A DNA stretch of 64,000 bases from Candidatus Gastranaerophilales bacterium (GCA_910587055.1 CAJUKY010000007.1:23037-87036), one strand, 5' to 3'. Counted from the first letter of the stretch, positions 35,381 through 44,129 are shown. A program made the numbers and translations. The notes: generated by a model not told the origin, from the letters alone.

Positions 35381-35400
35381 ACCCTGAACGTGTTCAGGGT
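35381..35400 (-). terminator. Hairpin after rpaB
   Basis: Perfect 9-base arms ACCCTGAAC / GTTCAGGGT with a two-base loop, between rpaB and the amidase gene. T-run on the minus side is weak, so termination may be partial. Confidence 0.55.
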
Positions 35401-35427
35401 AGCATGTTATAAAATATTTTCCATATT

Positions 35428-36174
35428 TTAGTTTATTCTCTGAAACATATATCCGATACCGCGCGCGGTCAAAATTAATTCAGGATTTGCAGGGTCTGCT
35501 TCAAGTTTTGAACGTAATCTTGAAATATGAACGTCTACAACCCTTGTATCAATACGATGATCCGGCGGATAAGCCCATACATGCTGCAATATCTCATTTC
35601 TTGAATAAGCTTGCCCTGAATTATTAACAAGCAATTCCAGAAGGCTGAATTCCATGCCTGTCAATCTTATTCTTTCATTCTTTCTGTATACCTGACGTCT
35701 TGCGGTATCAATCTTGATACTTCCTGTTGTAATAACGTTTTTAGCCGTTTTACCTGAAGGAACGGATATTTCTTTTGTTGTGGTACGTCTTAATACCGCT
35801 TTAACTCTGGCTTCAAGCTCTTTCGGGCTGAAAGGTTTAATAACATAATCGTCAGCGCCTAATTCTAAGCCCGTAATTCTTTCTGATACATCCCCGAGAG
35901 CAGTTAATATAATAATCGGAACATCAGATGTTCTTCTTATTTCACGCGTTACACCGTAGCCGTCCATTTTCGGCATCATAACATCTAAAATTACAAGATC
36001 AGGCATGGTTTTATTGTACACTTCAACGGCTTCTTCGCCGTCTTCTGCCGTCACAACATCATAGCCCACCATTTTAAGTCTGGTTTCTAAAATTCTTCTG
36101 ATACTGGCTTCATCATCTGCCACGAGAATTTTTTGTTTCACTTCACCCGTTTCATTTTGCAAATCGTCAGTCAT
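35428..36174 (-). CDS. rpaB: OmpR-family response regulator, RpaB/Ycf27 type
   Basis: Receiver domain (residues 15-130): acidic pocket ADDE, phospho-acceptor Asp64 in VILDVMMPKMDGYG, Thr91, Lys113 in KPFSPKELEAR. Winged-helix domain (about 150-245) with RLTGMEFSLLELLV, DTRVVDVHISRLRSKLE and the ending LILTARGIGYMFQRI. These long blocks match the cyanobacterial/plastid RpaB (Ycf27) almost residue for residue. In photosynthetic relatives RpaB with kinase NblS controls high-light and redox genes. No histidine kinase gene is adjacent and no photosynthesis gene is present, so the regulon must differ. Confidence 0.92.
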   Translation of the reverse strand: MTDDLQNETGEVKQKILVADDEASIRRILETRLKMVGYDVVTAEDGEEAVEVYNKTMPDLVILDVMMPKMDGYGVTREIRRTSDVPIIILTALGDVSERITGLELGADDYVIKPFSPKELEARVKAVLRRTTTKEISVPSGKTAKNVITTGSIKIDTARRQVYRKNERIRLTGMEFSLLELLVNNSGQAYSRNEILQHVWAYPPDHRIDTRVVDVHISRLRSKLEADPANPELILTARGIGYMFQRIN

Positions 36175-36391
36175 TCTTAAAAAAATCCTATCTTTTCCCT
36201 TTTGTTATTCCAAATATTCCATTACGAAATATTGATTTTTATAAACATATATTAACACATATTAAGTTTTTTTGAAAACAAAATTTAATGTTTATAAATA
36301 AATCTTAAGAGAAAATAAAGTCAAAATCAATAGCACATTTAAAATATTTTCACCATTTATCATAAAAACCCGCCGTACAAACAAAAATAAA

Positions 36392-36412
36392 GCCAATCGA
36401 AAGACGATTGGC
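36392..36412 (-). terminator. Terminator of 36455-37009
   Basis: GCCAATCG (36392-36399) pairs with CGATTGGC (36405-36412); on the minus strand a T-rich stretch (TTTATTTTTGTTT) follows. Confidence 0.75.
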
Positions 36413-36454
36413 GAATTAAGGTTATAAGTTTAATTGATTAGGAGTTAAACTTTT

Positions 36455-37009
36455 TTATGCGGAGAATTTAATTGCATCTCTTTGAATATTTGAATCAATT
36501 CTTTGAGATAAGTTGTTATATTCTGCTTCTGCCGCTTTTAATTGAGTCTCAATTCTTTCCTGTTCCGTTTGAAGAGCTTTTTCTTCTTCATTCAATTGAG
36601 CGCTGACTTCTTTTGCGTATTCTTCCAATTCTTGTTTATAAATTTCATTAAATAATAAATATGCCTGTTCTGAATTTGCATAAGTGGCATCAATTGAATT
36701 TTGAGCGTAGTTATATTGTCCGCCTGTCTGCATTTGAAGCCCCTGCATCTGCTGGATATAAGCATCTGTTTTAATTTGTGCGGATTGATAAGCAATTCCT
36801 GAAGAATTTGCCATAAAATCCATTTGAGTGCCAAAGAGAGAGGAAGGACAGGTAGCAGCTTCATTGTAGGTTATAACACCATCGGCGATGTTATTTGCAT
36901 AACTTTGCAAATCCTGCAGTCTTTGAGATATTTGAGTTAATTTCATTTCGAAGTTGCTCATTCTTTGCTTCAGCGCAACTTTCCTTAACGACAACATTAC
37001 CCAAGACAT
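36455..37009 (-). CDS. Coiled-coil protein of unknown function
   Basis: 184 residues without signal peptide or membrane helix. Two helical heptad regions flank a middle with AATCPSSLFGTQMDFMANSSG and a Gln/Tyr/Met-rich part (TDAYIQQMQGLQMQTGGQYNYAQ, split: IQQMQGLQMQ, GGQYNYAQ). The C-terminal half (about 120-180) is strongly charged coil. A consensus AGGAGG ribosome site lies directly upstream, so expression may be high. The size and helix-turn-helix build recall small secreted or filament-forming proteins, but no family match is claimed. Confidence 0.7.
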   Translation of the reverse strand: MSWVMLSLRKVALKQRMSNFEMKLTQISQRLQDLQSYANNIADGVITYNEAATCPSSLFGTQMDFMANSSGIAYQSAQIKTDAYIQQMQGLQMQTGGQYNYAQNSIDATYANSEQAYLLFNEIYKQELEEYAKEVSAQLNEEEKALQTEQERIETQLKAAEAEYNNLSQRIDSNIQRDAIKFSA

Positions 37010-37515
37010 CGTCTGCCTCCTAACCTAAGTTCTTCCTTCATTTGCTTAAACTTAAAAGTTCTTTGTTTTCTTTTCCTAACCTGAAATTTTAAATTTAAAC
37101 TAACCTTACACTATAATAAAGAATTTCTTCATTAAAAAATTGCCTTTTCTTTTTCCTTTTGTATCCTTTTCTTTACAATTCTTAACATGGCAAAACCCAT
37201 GCGCCCCATGCTTTTCCATGATTTTGACCGCTTAAAAATTCTTAAATCACAGCTAATATCAAGGGCTTTTATTAAAAAATAATTAATTCAAAAAAGCCGT
37301 TATTTTTGCGAAATAAAATCATTATGCAAAAAAGGACCGTAAAAAATTCGCGTCGCAAAATTAATTATGAATTTTTTAGCCGGGCTACGACCGGGCGAAT
37401 CCCGCGTCCTGTTTACATAATGATTTTATGGAGAAAAAATCCAAATCCAAACACAACAAAGCCCGCGCGGGATAAAATTTCAACATAACAACAAACGGCC
37501 AAACCGGCTTAAGAA
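37010..37515. other. 506-base intergenic region with nested inverted repeats
   Basis: No convincing gene. The right part holds a perfect 14-base inverted repeat (37313-37326 and 37416-37429; ATAAAATCATTATG and complement) whose similarity continues inward through AGGAC/GTCCT. Inside it lie a 9-base repeat AAAAAATTC/GAATTTTTT (37341-37349, 37369-37377) and a GC-rich hairpin GAC-CGGG-CGAAT-CCCG-C-GTC (37389-37408). A 10-base palindrome CCCGCGCGGG is at 37462-37471. This could be a structured RNA or a small non-autonomous mobile element. The first 300 bases hold the promoter of 36455-37009 and otherwise nothing I can name. Confidence 0.5.
37313..37429. repeat. Inverted repeat element with structured interior
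   Basis: Terminal arms of 14 perfect bases (about 25 with mismatches) enclose about 90 bases containing two further inverted repeats. GC-rich islands here stand out against the AT-rich surroundings. No target-site duplication is obvious. Confidence 0.5.
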
Positions 37516-38259
37516 TTAATACTTTGCGCCAACCCTGTCCTTATGTGCAAATCCCTCAATATCATCATTTAATTTCAACAAAGGAATATCACACTCATAT
37601 TTTTTCTTTAAAGCTAAACTTATCAAATAATCGCATAATTCAGGATTTTTAGGCAATAAAGGCCCGTGCAGATATGTCCCAAAAACATTTCTGTTCCTTG
37701 CCCCTTCGGTCTTATCCTTCCCGTTGTTGCCATGCCCGATTTTCACCTTCATAAAAGGCTCCGCATCCTTATTTAAAAATGTAAGCCCTGAATGATTTTC
37801 AAACCCCACAACGGTTTTTTTCTTTAAAAATTTAGCCTGAGCGGTTACATTTCCTATAAACCTTGTCTCGCCTGCCGTTGTGTAAACATCCAAAAGGCCG
37901 ATGCCGCTAAGTTTATCTCCTTGAAAAGGCTGGTAATAATGCCCCAGAAGCTGATATCCGCCGCAAATTGCAAGAAAAACGGAATTATTATCAAGGGCCG
38001 CTTTAAAAATTGCATCTTTATTTTTCTGCAATTCCAAAGATGCCATAATCTGCTGCTGGTCCTGCCCTCCGCCTATAAAATAAATATCATGTTTTTTATA
38101 GTTAACCCGCTCGCCTGCTTTAACCTCAACAATTTCAACCTCAATATCACGCCATTGCAGCCTGTTTTTAAGAGCAAGAATATTCCCCATATCCCCGTAA
38201 ATATTTAATAAATCAGGATACATATGACATATTGAAATTTTTAATTCGGAATTTAACAA
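37516..38259 (-). CDS. gatD: Lipid II isoglutaminyl synthase, glutaminase subunit
   Basis: CobQ-type class I glutamine amidotransferase matching GatD: CHMYPDLLNIYGDMGNILAL near the N-terminus (split: MYPDLLNIYGDMGN), nucleophile Cys99 in AICGGYQLLG, VVGFENHSG and the catalytic His in GTYLHGPLLPKNP. With MurT it amidates D-Glu of lipid II to D-isoglutamine. MurT usually lies next door, yet here the neighbours are proS and an unrelated region. The start is TTG 38259; a GAGG lies rather far upstream, so the start is uncertain. Confidence 0.9.
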   Translation of the reverse strand: MLNSELKISICHMYPDLLNIYGDMGNILALKNRLQWRDIEVEIVEVKAGERVNYKKHDIYFIGGGQDQQQIMASLELQKNKDAIFKAALDNNSVFLAICGGYQLLGHYYQPFQGDKLSGIGLLDVYTTAGETRFIGNVTAQAKFLKKKTVVGFENHSGLTFLNKDAEPFMKVKIGHGNNGKDKTEGARNRNVFGTYLHGPLLPKNPELCDYLISLALKKKYECDIPLLKLNDDIEGFAHKDRVGAKY

Positions 38260-38295
38260 TTTTTACATAACCTCTTTTGCTTAAAATACTTAAAG

Positions 38296-40047
38296 TTATT
38301 TTATGGCGCTGACTTTTTCAATAACAAGTTTTACAGCTTCATCAGGAGTTAATTTTAAAACATCCTTTTCGTCGCGTTTTTTAAATTCTACAAGCCCCTC
38401 GGAGATTGTTTTTCCGACGGTTATGCGGAACGGGTATCCTATTAAATCGGCATCTTTGAATTTAACCCCTGCTCTGTCGTTTCTGTCATCCAAAACTACT
38501 TCCACACCTGCATCTTGAAGTTTTTTATAAATATCTTCGGCAAGTTTTACCTGCTCTTCTTCATTGGTATTTACGGGCACAACCACAGCATGATAAGGCG
38601 CAATCTCAAGCGGCCAGATGATTCCAAACTCATCATGGTATCTTTCAACCGCAGCAGAAGCGGTTCTTGAAATTCCGATACCGTAGCATCCCATAATATA
38701 GGGGTGAGTTTTGCCGTTTTCATCAGTATATACAGCATTCATGGGCTTAGAATATTTTGTTCCGAGTTTAAAAATATTGCCTACCTCAATCCCTCTTGTA
38801 ATTTTCAGGGGTTCGCCGCAGTCAGGACAGCCTTCTCCTGCTTTCACAAGAGAAATATCGTAAAATTTAACTTCCTTAACATCATTTTTTGTAATATCGG
38901 AGAAATTATACCCCACAATATGTTTATCGGGCTCATTTGCACCTATTGCAAAATTTTTCATACCGCGCGCGGATTCATCAAATAAAATTTCTATATTTTT
39001 ATTGCCGGCGCCCAAAAAACTCAAAAATCCGGGTGCACAGCCAAGTGCTTCAACAACCTCTTCATCAACCGCCTTGCGTACTTCAAGCGCACCCACAGCA
39101 TTTGACAATTTTGTTTCTTCAACCTCTTTATCCCCGCGAATCATAACAAGCACAGGTTTATCCGGAGTTTTTTCATCAGCAAAGCTTGCAATATACAATA
39201 CGGCTTTTAAAATGCAATTTTCATTAATATTAAAAAACTTTGCTAAATCTTCAATTGTCTTAACATTTGGCGTATCCACGGTTTGTTTGCCGTTAAATCC
39301 GCCACTCGTCTCCATTTCAGGCAGCTTAGATATCGCATGGTTAGAATTTGCGCTGTAACCGCATTTATCACAGTAAAATACATCATCTTCACCCACGGAA
39401 GTATCCACAAGAACCATAAATTCATGGCTCACAGAGCCGCCGATAGCTCCTGAATCCGATTGCACCATACGGGTTTCAAGCCCGCAGCGCTTAAATATTT
39501 TTTTATAAGCCTGCGCCATATTTTGATATTCTTCATCAAGAGATTCTTCAGAGGTGTGAAAACTGTATGCATCCTTCATTATAAACTCTCTGCCTCTTAA
39601 AAGGCCAAATCTGGGGCGGATTTCATCCCTGAATTTAAGCTGGATATGATACAAATTAACGGGCAGCTGTTTATAAGAAGCCAAAATCCCGTCTGCAACA
39701 GAGGTTACAACCTCTTCATGGGTAGGCGCCAGACACATTTCGTTATCATGTCTGTCTTTCATTCTCATTAGTTCTTTACCGTAAACCTGCCACCTGCCTG
39801 ATTTTTGCCATAATTCCGCAGGCTGAACAAAAGGCATCAATAGTTCCTGCGCACCTGCTGCATCCATCTCCTCTCTTGTGATTTTCGACACTTTATCCAA
39901 AACCCGCTTCATTAAAGGAAGATAACTGTATATACCGTTTGTTAATTTTTTAATAAACCCCGCTCTTACAAGCAGCTTATGGCTCATAGCCTCTGCATCA
40001 TTCGGAAAGTCCCTCAGTGTCTGTATAAAAAGTTTTGAAGCTCTCAT
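38296..40047 (-). CDS. proS: Prolyl-tRNA synthetase (bacterial type)
   Basis: 583 residues with the class II core and the inserted editing domain. KLTNGIYSYLPLMKRVLDKV, then LMPFVQPAELWQKSGRW, the motif 2 region LKFRDEIRPRFGLLRGREF and FIMKDAYSFHTS precede the insert (about 220-400, with VLVMIRGDKEVEETKL). After it come YIMGCYGIGISRT (motif 3) and the anticodon-binding domain with VVLDDRNDRAGVKFKDADLIG. GAGGAA lies before the ATG. 36 bases upstream of gatD on the same strand. Confidence 0.96.
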   Translation of the reverse strand: MRASKLFIQTLRDFPNDAEAMSHKLLVRAGFIKKLTNGIYSYLPLMKRVLDKVSKITREEMDAAGAQELLMPFVQPAELWQKSGRWQVYGKELMRMKDRHDNEMCLAPTHEEVVTSVADGILASYKQLPVNLYHIQLKFRDEIRPRFGLLRGREFIMKDAYSFHTSEESLDEEYQNMAQAYKKIFKRCGLETRMVQSDSGAIGGSVSHEFMVLVDTSVGEDDVFYCDKCGYSANSNHAISKLPEMETSGGFNGKQTVDTPNVKTIEDLAKFFNINENCILKAVLYIASFADEKTPDKPVLVMIRGDKEVEETKLSNAVGALEVRKAVDEEVVEALGCAPGFLSFLGAGNKNIEILFDESARGMKNFAIGANEPDKHIVGYNFSDITKNDVKEVKFYDISLVKAGEGCPDCGEPLKITRGIEVGNIFKLGTKYSKPMNAVYTDENGKTHPYIMGCYGIGISRTASAAVERYHDEFGIIWPLEIAPYHAVVVPVNTNEEEQVKLAEDIYKKLQDAGVEVVLDDRNDRAGVKFKDADLIGYPFRITVGKTISEGLVEFKKRDEKDVLKLTPDEAVKLVIEKVSAIK

Positions 40048-40230
40048 AAATTCCTCATAAATTTCATATAATCAAGCGGCTCAAATTTCAGCCACCATAA
40101 AATTATAGCACTCTTTAATTAATATTAATATTTAATTTACAAAATATAAATTAATTGCTATAAATTATATATAAAGATTGTAAATTAGTCTGCGAGAAAG
40201 AGGAAAAGGGCCGTTAAAAGCCTATTTAAG

Positions 40231-40575
40231 ATGGATTATCTGGTATTTTTCGGATTTATATTTTTTTCAATAATTTCAGGGCTTCTTGTTTGTTTTTTAA
40301 GCCTGATTTTGAGGCATAAACCGAAAAATAACATTCAAAATCCGCCTGCAGAAAGCAAAAATCAGGTCACTGAAAATTCAGATATGCAATTTCAAATAAA
40401 TTTTCTGCCCTATTGTATCTGCTTTTTGCTGTTTGAAGCACAGTGCGTATTAATGTTGCCTTTTGCTTACTTGTGTAAATCTTTAGACACTTTCTATACT
40501 GTAGAAATTATGATTTTCATTCTGATTTTAATTATAACTTTATTATTTAGTATAAAATCAGAATTTATAAAATAA
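40231..40575 (+). CDS. nuoA: Complex I subunit NuoA (divergent)
   Basis: 114 residues, three helices (about 5-27, 58-80, 88-110), in the expected position before nuoB. The conserved acidic helix that reads FDVE..FLYPWA in normal NuoA appears as FEAQCVLMLPFA: the Asp becomes Glu69 and the Glu becomes Gln71 in an ungapped match. First gene of an eleven-gene run nuoABCDHIJKLMN with no EFG. The ribosome site is poor; AT-rich promoter-like sequence lies at about 40150-40185. Assigned by position plus helix pattern. Confidence 0.75.
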   Translation: MDYLVFFGFIFFSIISGLLVCFLSLILRHKPKNNIQNPPAESKNQVTENSDMQFQINFLPYCICFLLFEAQCVLMLPFAYLCKSLDTFYTVEIMIFILILIITLLFSIKSEFIK

Positions 40576-40601
40576 GACAAAAATTTAAATTAAGAGGATA
40601 A

Positions 40602-41150
40602 ATGAACGTTATAATAAGCTCTATAGACAAAATTTTGAATTTTGGAAAGGCAAATAGCTTGTGGCCGCTGGCTTTTGGTTCGTCCTGCTGCGGGGCAGAG
40701 CTCTTGCAGACGGCTTTTAGCGGATATGATTCAGGGGTATTAAATCCTGAAATTTTTACTAATTCGCCGCAACAGGCAGATTTATTGATTTGCACGGGTG
40801 TTATTACCGCAAAAGCCGCACCCGAACTGACTAAGCTCTATCAGCAGATGCCGGAACCAAAATATGTTATAGCTATGGGCTCCTGTGCTATATCGGGTGG
40901 AATGTTTTATGATTCAAATAACGGCATTCAAGGCGCAGACAGTATTTTGCCCGTTGATATCTACCTCCCGGGCTGTCCGCCAAAGCCTGAAGCCCTCATT
41001 GATGCACTTACAAAATTAAAAAACGGCATAAAAAACACCTCTCCTTTAAAAATAAAGAAGGGTGCAGAAGCACACTGCACAAAACAAACAGAAGTATGCA
41101 ATAACGTTGAAGGCTTAAATGTAGAGTATTTCGGGGTGGATAAATTATGA
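40602..41150 (+). CDS. nuoB: Complex I subunit NuoB (Fe-S cluster N2)
   Basis: All four N2 ligands are present: Cys29-Cys30 in FGSSCCGAELL, Cys95 in AMGSCAISGGMF and Cys125 in YLPGCPPKPEAL. PVDIYLPGCPPKP and YQQMPEPKYVIAMGSC are classic blocks. The usual Arg-rich segments (RYDLDRFG, FR.SPRQAD) are changed to GYDSGVLN and FTNSPQQAD. It passes electrons from the NuoI clusters to quinone. AGAGGAT before ATG. Overlaps nuoC by four bases. Confidence 0.93.
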   Translation: MNVIISSIDKILNFGKANSLWPLAFGSSCCGAELLQTAFSGYDSGVLNPEIFTNSPQQADLLICTGVITAKAAPELTKLYQQMPEPKYVIAMGSCAISGGMFYDSNNGIQGADSILPVDIYLPGCPPKPEALIDALTKLKNGIKNTSPLKIKKGAEAHCTKQTEVCNNVEGLNVEYFGVDKL

Positions 41151-41503
41151 AAACAACCGGTATGGAAGCATTTGAAGCGTTGAGCGGACTTAAAAAAAAC
41201 GGTTTTATCGCCCTGGTATCATTGACGGCAGAGGATTTAAGCCCAAATGCCGACGGAGAAAATGAATTCAAGCTCATATACACGTTGTACAACCCCGTAA
41301 ACAGAGAATTTAAGGAGTTTGAAACCACCGTAAATGATATTACTTACAGCGTTTCATCGTTATATAAAAGCGCAAATTATGATGAACGCGAAATTTACGA
41401 CCTTTTTGGCATAAAATTCAAAAATCATCCAAATTTAAAAAGAATTTTTCTTGATGAAAATTTTAAAGGCCACCCTTTAAAAAATAGCTTTAAAAACAGA
41501 TAA
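41147..41503 (+). CDS. nuoC: Complex I subunit NuoC (short)
   Basis: 118 residues, shorter than usual NuoC; the N-terminal part is trimmed. The C-terminal signature is intact: ANYDEREIYDLFGIKFKNHPNLKRI (split: YDEREIYDLFGIKF, NHPNLKRI) then GHPLKNSF. ATG overlaps the nuoB stop (ATGA). Structural subunit of the peripheral arm contacting NuoD and NuoB. Confidence 0.9.
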   Translation: MKTTGMEAFEALSGLKKNGFIALVSLTAEDLSPNADGENEFKLIYTLYNPVNREFKEFETTVNDITYSVSSLYKSANYDEREIYDLFGIKFKNHPNLKRIFLDENFKGHPLKNSFKNR

Positions 41504-41554
41504 AGAAAAGATTTACAGTAATAAATACGGCTGAAATCAAAGAATAGACGATAT

Positions 41555-42670
41555 ATGAAGAATATTACGCACAATAAAACAATTATAAATACAAATATAA
41601 ATTACCCCTCAACCCACGGTATATTAAGGTTTTCCGCTGAACTTGAGGGTGAAAAGATTATTAAATTCGCACCCGAGCTCGGTTATACACACCGCGGTCT
41701 TGAAAAAGCGGCTCAAAACAGGCTTTTTAGCCAGTATTTACTAATGACGGAAAAAATTGATTATCTTGCGGATTTTTTCTATACTCAGGCTTATTTATCA
41801 GCGACAGAGGAGCTTTTAGAAATCGAACTGCCTAAAAATGCCCAATATATAAGGGTTTTAACCATGGAGCTCAACCGTATATCTTCTCATCTTGCATGGC
41901 TCGGGCACTTTATGCAAAATTTAGGCGCCTCCGTTCCTGTTTTTTATGCATTTAATTTAAGAAATGAAATTTTAAACATTTTTGAAAAAATTACAGGGAG
42001 CAGAATTACCCACAATTACTACATTTTCGGCGGTGTAAGAAATAAGATTTCAAATGATGTTTTAAACGATATTTTAGATTTTATTAAAAATTTCAATCAA
42101 AAATTTAAAATTTTAAACGGAGTTATGGCTGAAAATCCTATTTTTCTTGACAGAACAAAGGGAATAGGGGTTATAACAACCGAAATCGCTCTTCCTTACT
42201 CGATTACAGGGGTAAATTTAAGAGCAAGCGGTCTTGCGCTTGATTTTAGAAAAGAAAAACCTTATCTTGTATATGATGAGCTTGAATTCAGCATTCCCAC
42301 AGCATTTGAGGGCGATTGCCATTCAAGATATAAATTAAGGATGGATGAAATTGAAATTTCATTAAACCTTGTAAAACAGTGCACAGAATGGCTTTTAGCC
42401 AATCAAAACGGTGAAATAAGCCTGAATATCAATCAGGCAGAGATAAAACCAAAAGCAGGAAGGACTGCAAGCTGGACAGAGAGCCCAAGAGGGCTTATTA
42501 TGTGTCATCTGATAACAGACGGCGGCAAAAAACCGAAACGTCTAAAATGGCGTACACCATCATTCTATGCCGTACAGCTCCTTGAAAAAATAGCTGCGGA
42601 TTGCACTTTGAGCGATTTATCTACCCTTATAAGCAGCCTGGATATAGTTTTAGCGGAGGCAGACAGATAA
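41555..42670 (+). CDS. nuoD: Complex I subunit NuoD (quinone-site subunit)
   Basis: 371 residues. YPSTHGILRF carries the quinone-site His; EKIDYLADF holds the partner Tyr (the NuoD His38/Tyr87 pair of Thermus). ELNRISSHLAWLGHF, LGASVPVFYAF, RITHNYYIFGGV, GVNLRASGL and the ending SLDIVLAEADR follow the family. The [NiFe] Cys motifs of related hydrogenase large subunits are absent, so this is complex I rather than Ech/Mbh. Stop overlaps the nuoH start (TAATG). Confidence 0.94.
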   Translation: MKNITHNKTIINTNINYPSTHGILRFSAELEGEKIIKFAPELGYTHRGLEKAAQNRLFSQYLLMTEKIDYLADFFYTQAYLSATEELLEIELPKNAQYIRVLTMELNRISSHLAWLGHFMQNLGASVPVFYAFNLRNEILNIFEKITGSRITHNYYIFGGVRNKISNDVLNDILDFIKNFNQKFKILNGVMAENPIFLDRTKGIGVITTEIALPYSITGVNLRASGLALDFRKEKPYLVYDELEFSIPTAFEGDCHSRYKLRMDEIEISLNLVKQCTEWLLANQNGEISLNINQAEIKPKAGRTASWTESPRGLIMCHLITDGGKKPKRLKWRTPSFYAVQLLEKIAADCTLSDLSTLISSLDIVLAEADR

Positions 42671-43653
42671 TGGAAATTCTTATTAATTTTATAATCACAA
42701 TGATAATTATAATATCTGTCGTTTTTATACTTGCATACCTTGAAAAACGCTTCTCTGCTTTATTTGCACTGCAGACTGATTCACCTGCATCCGTATTATT
42801 ACAAGATGCGGCCTGTATGCTTAAACTCTTAATTAAAGAGGATTACAGCCCAAAAAAAGGAAGAAAAATTTTATATTTTACCGCTCCGCTTACGATTTTT
42901 TGCGCCGTCACTACAGCCTTTTGCCTGATTCCGCTCGGCGGTTTTTATGCGGTTTCAGATTCGTTTCCCTCGGCAGTTCTTTTTATCGCACTTCTTCTGA
43001 TTCCCGCAGCGGCTGTATTACAGGCGGGTTATTCAAGCGGCAGAGAACCTTTAATCAGCGCAATACGTATGACTTCTAACCTATTTGGTTATGGAATACC
43101 TGTAATCATAAGCATTTTAGCCGTTTCATTTATGGCAGGAAGCTTAAATATTAACGCAATAGTTCGAGAACAAAGCAGTTCTTCGGGACTTTTCGGCTGG
43201 TACTTCATTCCGCAGATTATAGGGTGCATTGTATTTTTTATCTGCGCCATCGTGCTTTTAAACCATACATCCGTTAACTTCTCAAAAACTAAAAATACGC
43301 TCATATCAGATTATACAGCCAAATATTCCGGGCTTAAATATTTATTATTTGTCTTTAGCGGATATGCGCTTGCCCTTTTAATATCCGCATTTTTTGTATG
43401 CGTATATTTTGGAGGGAATTTGAGCCCCTTTGGCGCTTATATTTTGCCTGATTTTTTAATACCGCTGGAGCAAGGTTTTTGGTTTATATTAAAAATATTT
43501 CTTGCAATTTTCTTTATAATTTTAACAAAAATTTCACTTCCAAAACCGAACCATGAAAGATTTTTAGAATTTTCATATAAAATTCTTATTCCTTTATCAT
43601 TAATAAATCTTAACATTACAATTTTAATCCGTTATCTTGCAGGTGCACAATAA
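42670..43653 (+). CDS. nuoH: Complex I subunit NuoH lacking its acidic quinone-side residues
   Basis: 327 residues with eight helices. ATG 42670 overlaps the nuoD stop; the earlier in-frame ATG (42601) lies inside nuoD. Landmarks LAYLEKRFSALFALQ, KLLIKEDYSP, QAGYSSG, YSGLKYLLF and SLPKPNHERFLEF fit NuoH. The conserved loop normally rich in Asp/Glu (RHPFDQPEAEQELADGY..EYSG in E. coli) reads NHTSVNFSKTKNTLISDYTA.KYSG (residues 198-222). In an ungapped match Asp becomes Asn and four Glu become Lys, Lys, Thr and Lys. The Glu of SYE is Gly142, and the N-terminal RxGPN block is missing. Confidence 0.88.
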   Translation: MEILINFIITMIIIISVVFILAYLEKRFSALFALQTDSPASVLLQDAACMLKLLIKEDYSPKKGRKILYFTAPLTIFCAVTTAFCLIPLGGFYAVSDSFPSAVLFIALLLIPAAAVLQAGYSSGREPLISAIRMTSNLFGYGIPVIISILAVSFMAGSLNINAIVREQSSSSGLFGWYFIPQIIGCIVFFICAIVLLNHTSVNFSKTKNTLISDYTAKYSGLKYLLFVFSGYALALLISAFFVCVYFGGNLSPFGAYILPDFLIPLEQGFWFILKIFLAIFFIILTKISLPKPNHERFLEFSYKILIPLSLINLNITILIRYLAGAQ

Positions 43654-44129
43654 TGAAAAATAATGATTTAGAGCTGATTACAGATTTCATAAAGGGCGCG
43701 GTATCAATTTTTAAAACAATTTTTGCCGTTTTTTGTGAAAGTTTTAAAAAAAAGACAATACCTGCCCGCGCGGAACAAAATCCGCAAATTTCGGATAATT
43801 TAAGGGGTTTAATAGAATGCAATTACGAGAAATGCACAGGCTGCGGACTTTGCATTGAAGTTTGCCCCTCAATGAATACTCTCACTATAAAAGAGGATGA
43901 AAACGGGGTTAAAAAACTTACAAATATTGACATTTCAAAATGCGCATTCTGCGGCAGCTGCGCTTATATTTGCCCGAACGGCGCTTTAAATATAACGAAA
44001 CAATACAAACTTGCAACAAATAACAAAAAGGATTTAATATTAGATTGTAAAGAAATTTACAAAGCAAATACGCAAAATACGGATAAAACTCTTGATATGC
44101 CGTCTTTTGTAAATGAAGAAGAAATTTAA
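43653..44129 (+). CDS. nuoI: Complex I subunit NuoI (two 4Fe-4S clusters)
   Basis: 158 residues with two complete ferredoxin motifs: Cys61/64/67/71 in CTGCGLCIEVCP and Cys97/100/103/107 in CAFCGSCAYICP. These carry clusters N6a and N6b toward NuoB. An N-terminal amphipathic part (about 10-40) docks to the membrane. ATG overlaps the nuoH stop. With EFG missing, an external ferredoxin-like donor would have to feed this subunit. Confidence 0.94.
   Translation: MKNNDLELITDFIKGAVSIFKTIFAVFCESFKKKTIPARAEQNPQISDNLRGLIECNYEKCTGCGLCIEVCPSMNTLTIKEDENGVKKLTNIDISKCAFCGSCAYICPNGALNITKQYKLATNNKKDLILDCKEIYKANTQNTDKTLDMPSFVNEEEI

Noticed and set aside
37389..37408. tRNA T-arm-like hairpin
   Set aside because: The loop has five bases rather than seven and no acceptor, anticodon or D arm fits around it.
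40602..42670. Membrane-bound [NiFe] hydrogenase (Ech/Mbh) instead of complex I
   Set aside because: The large-subunit homologue lacks the four hydrogenase Cys ligands and keeps the NuoD ending; NuoA and NuoJ are present.
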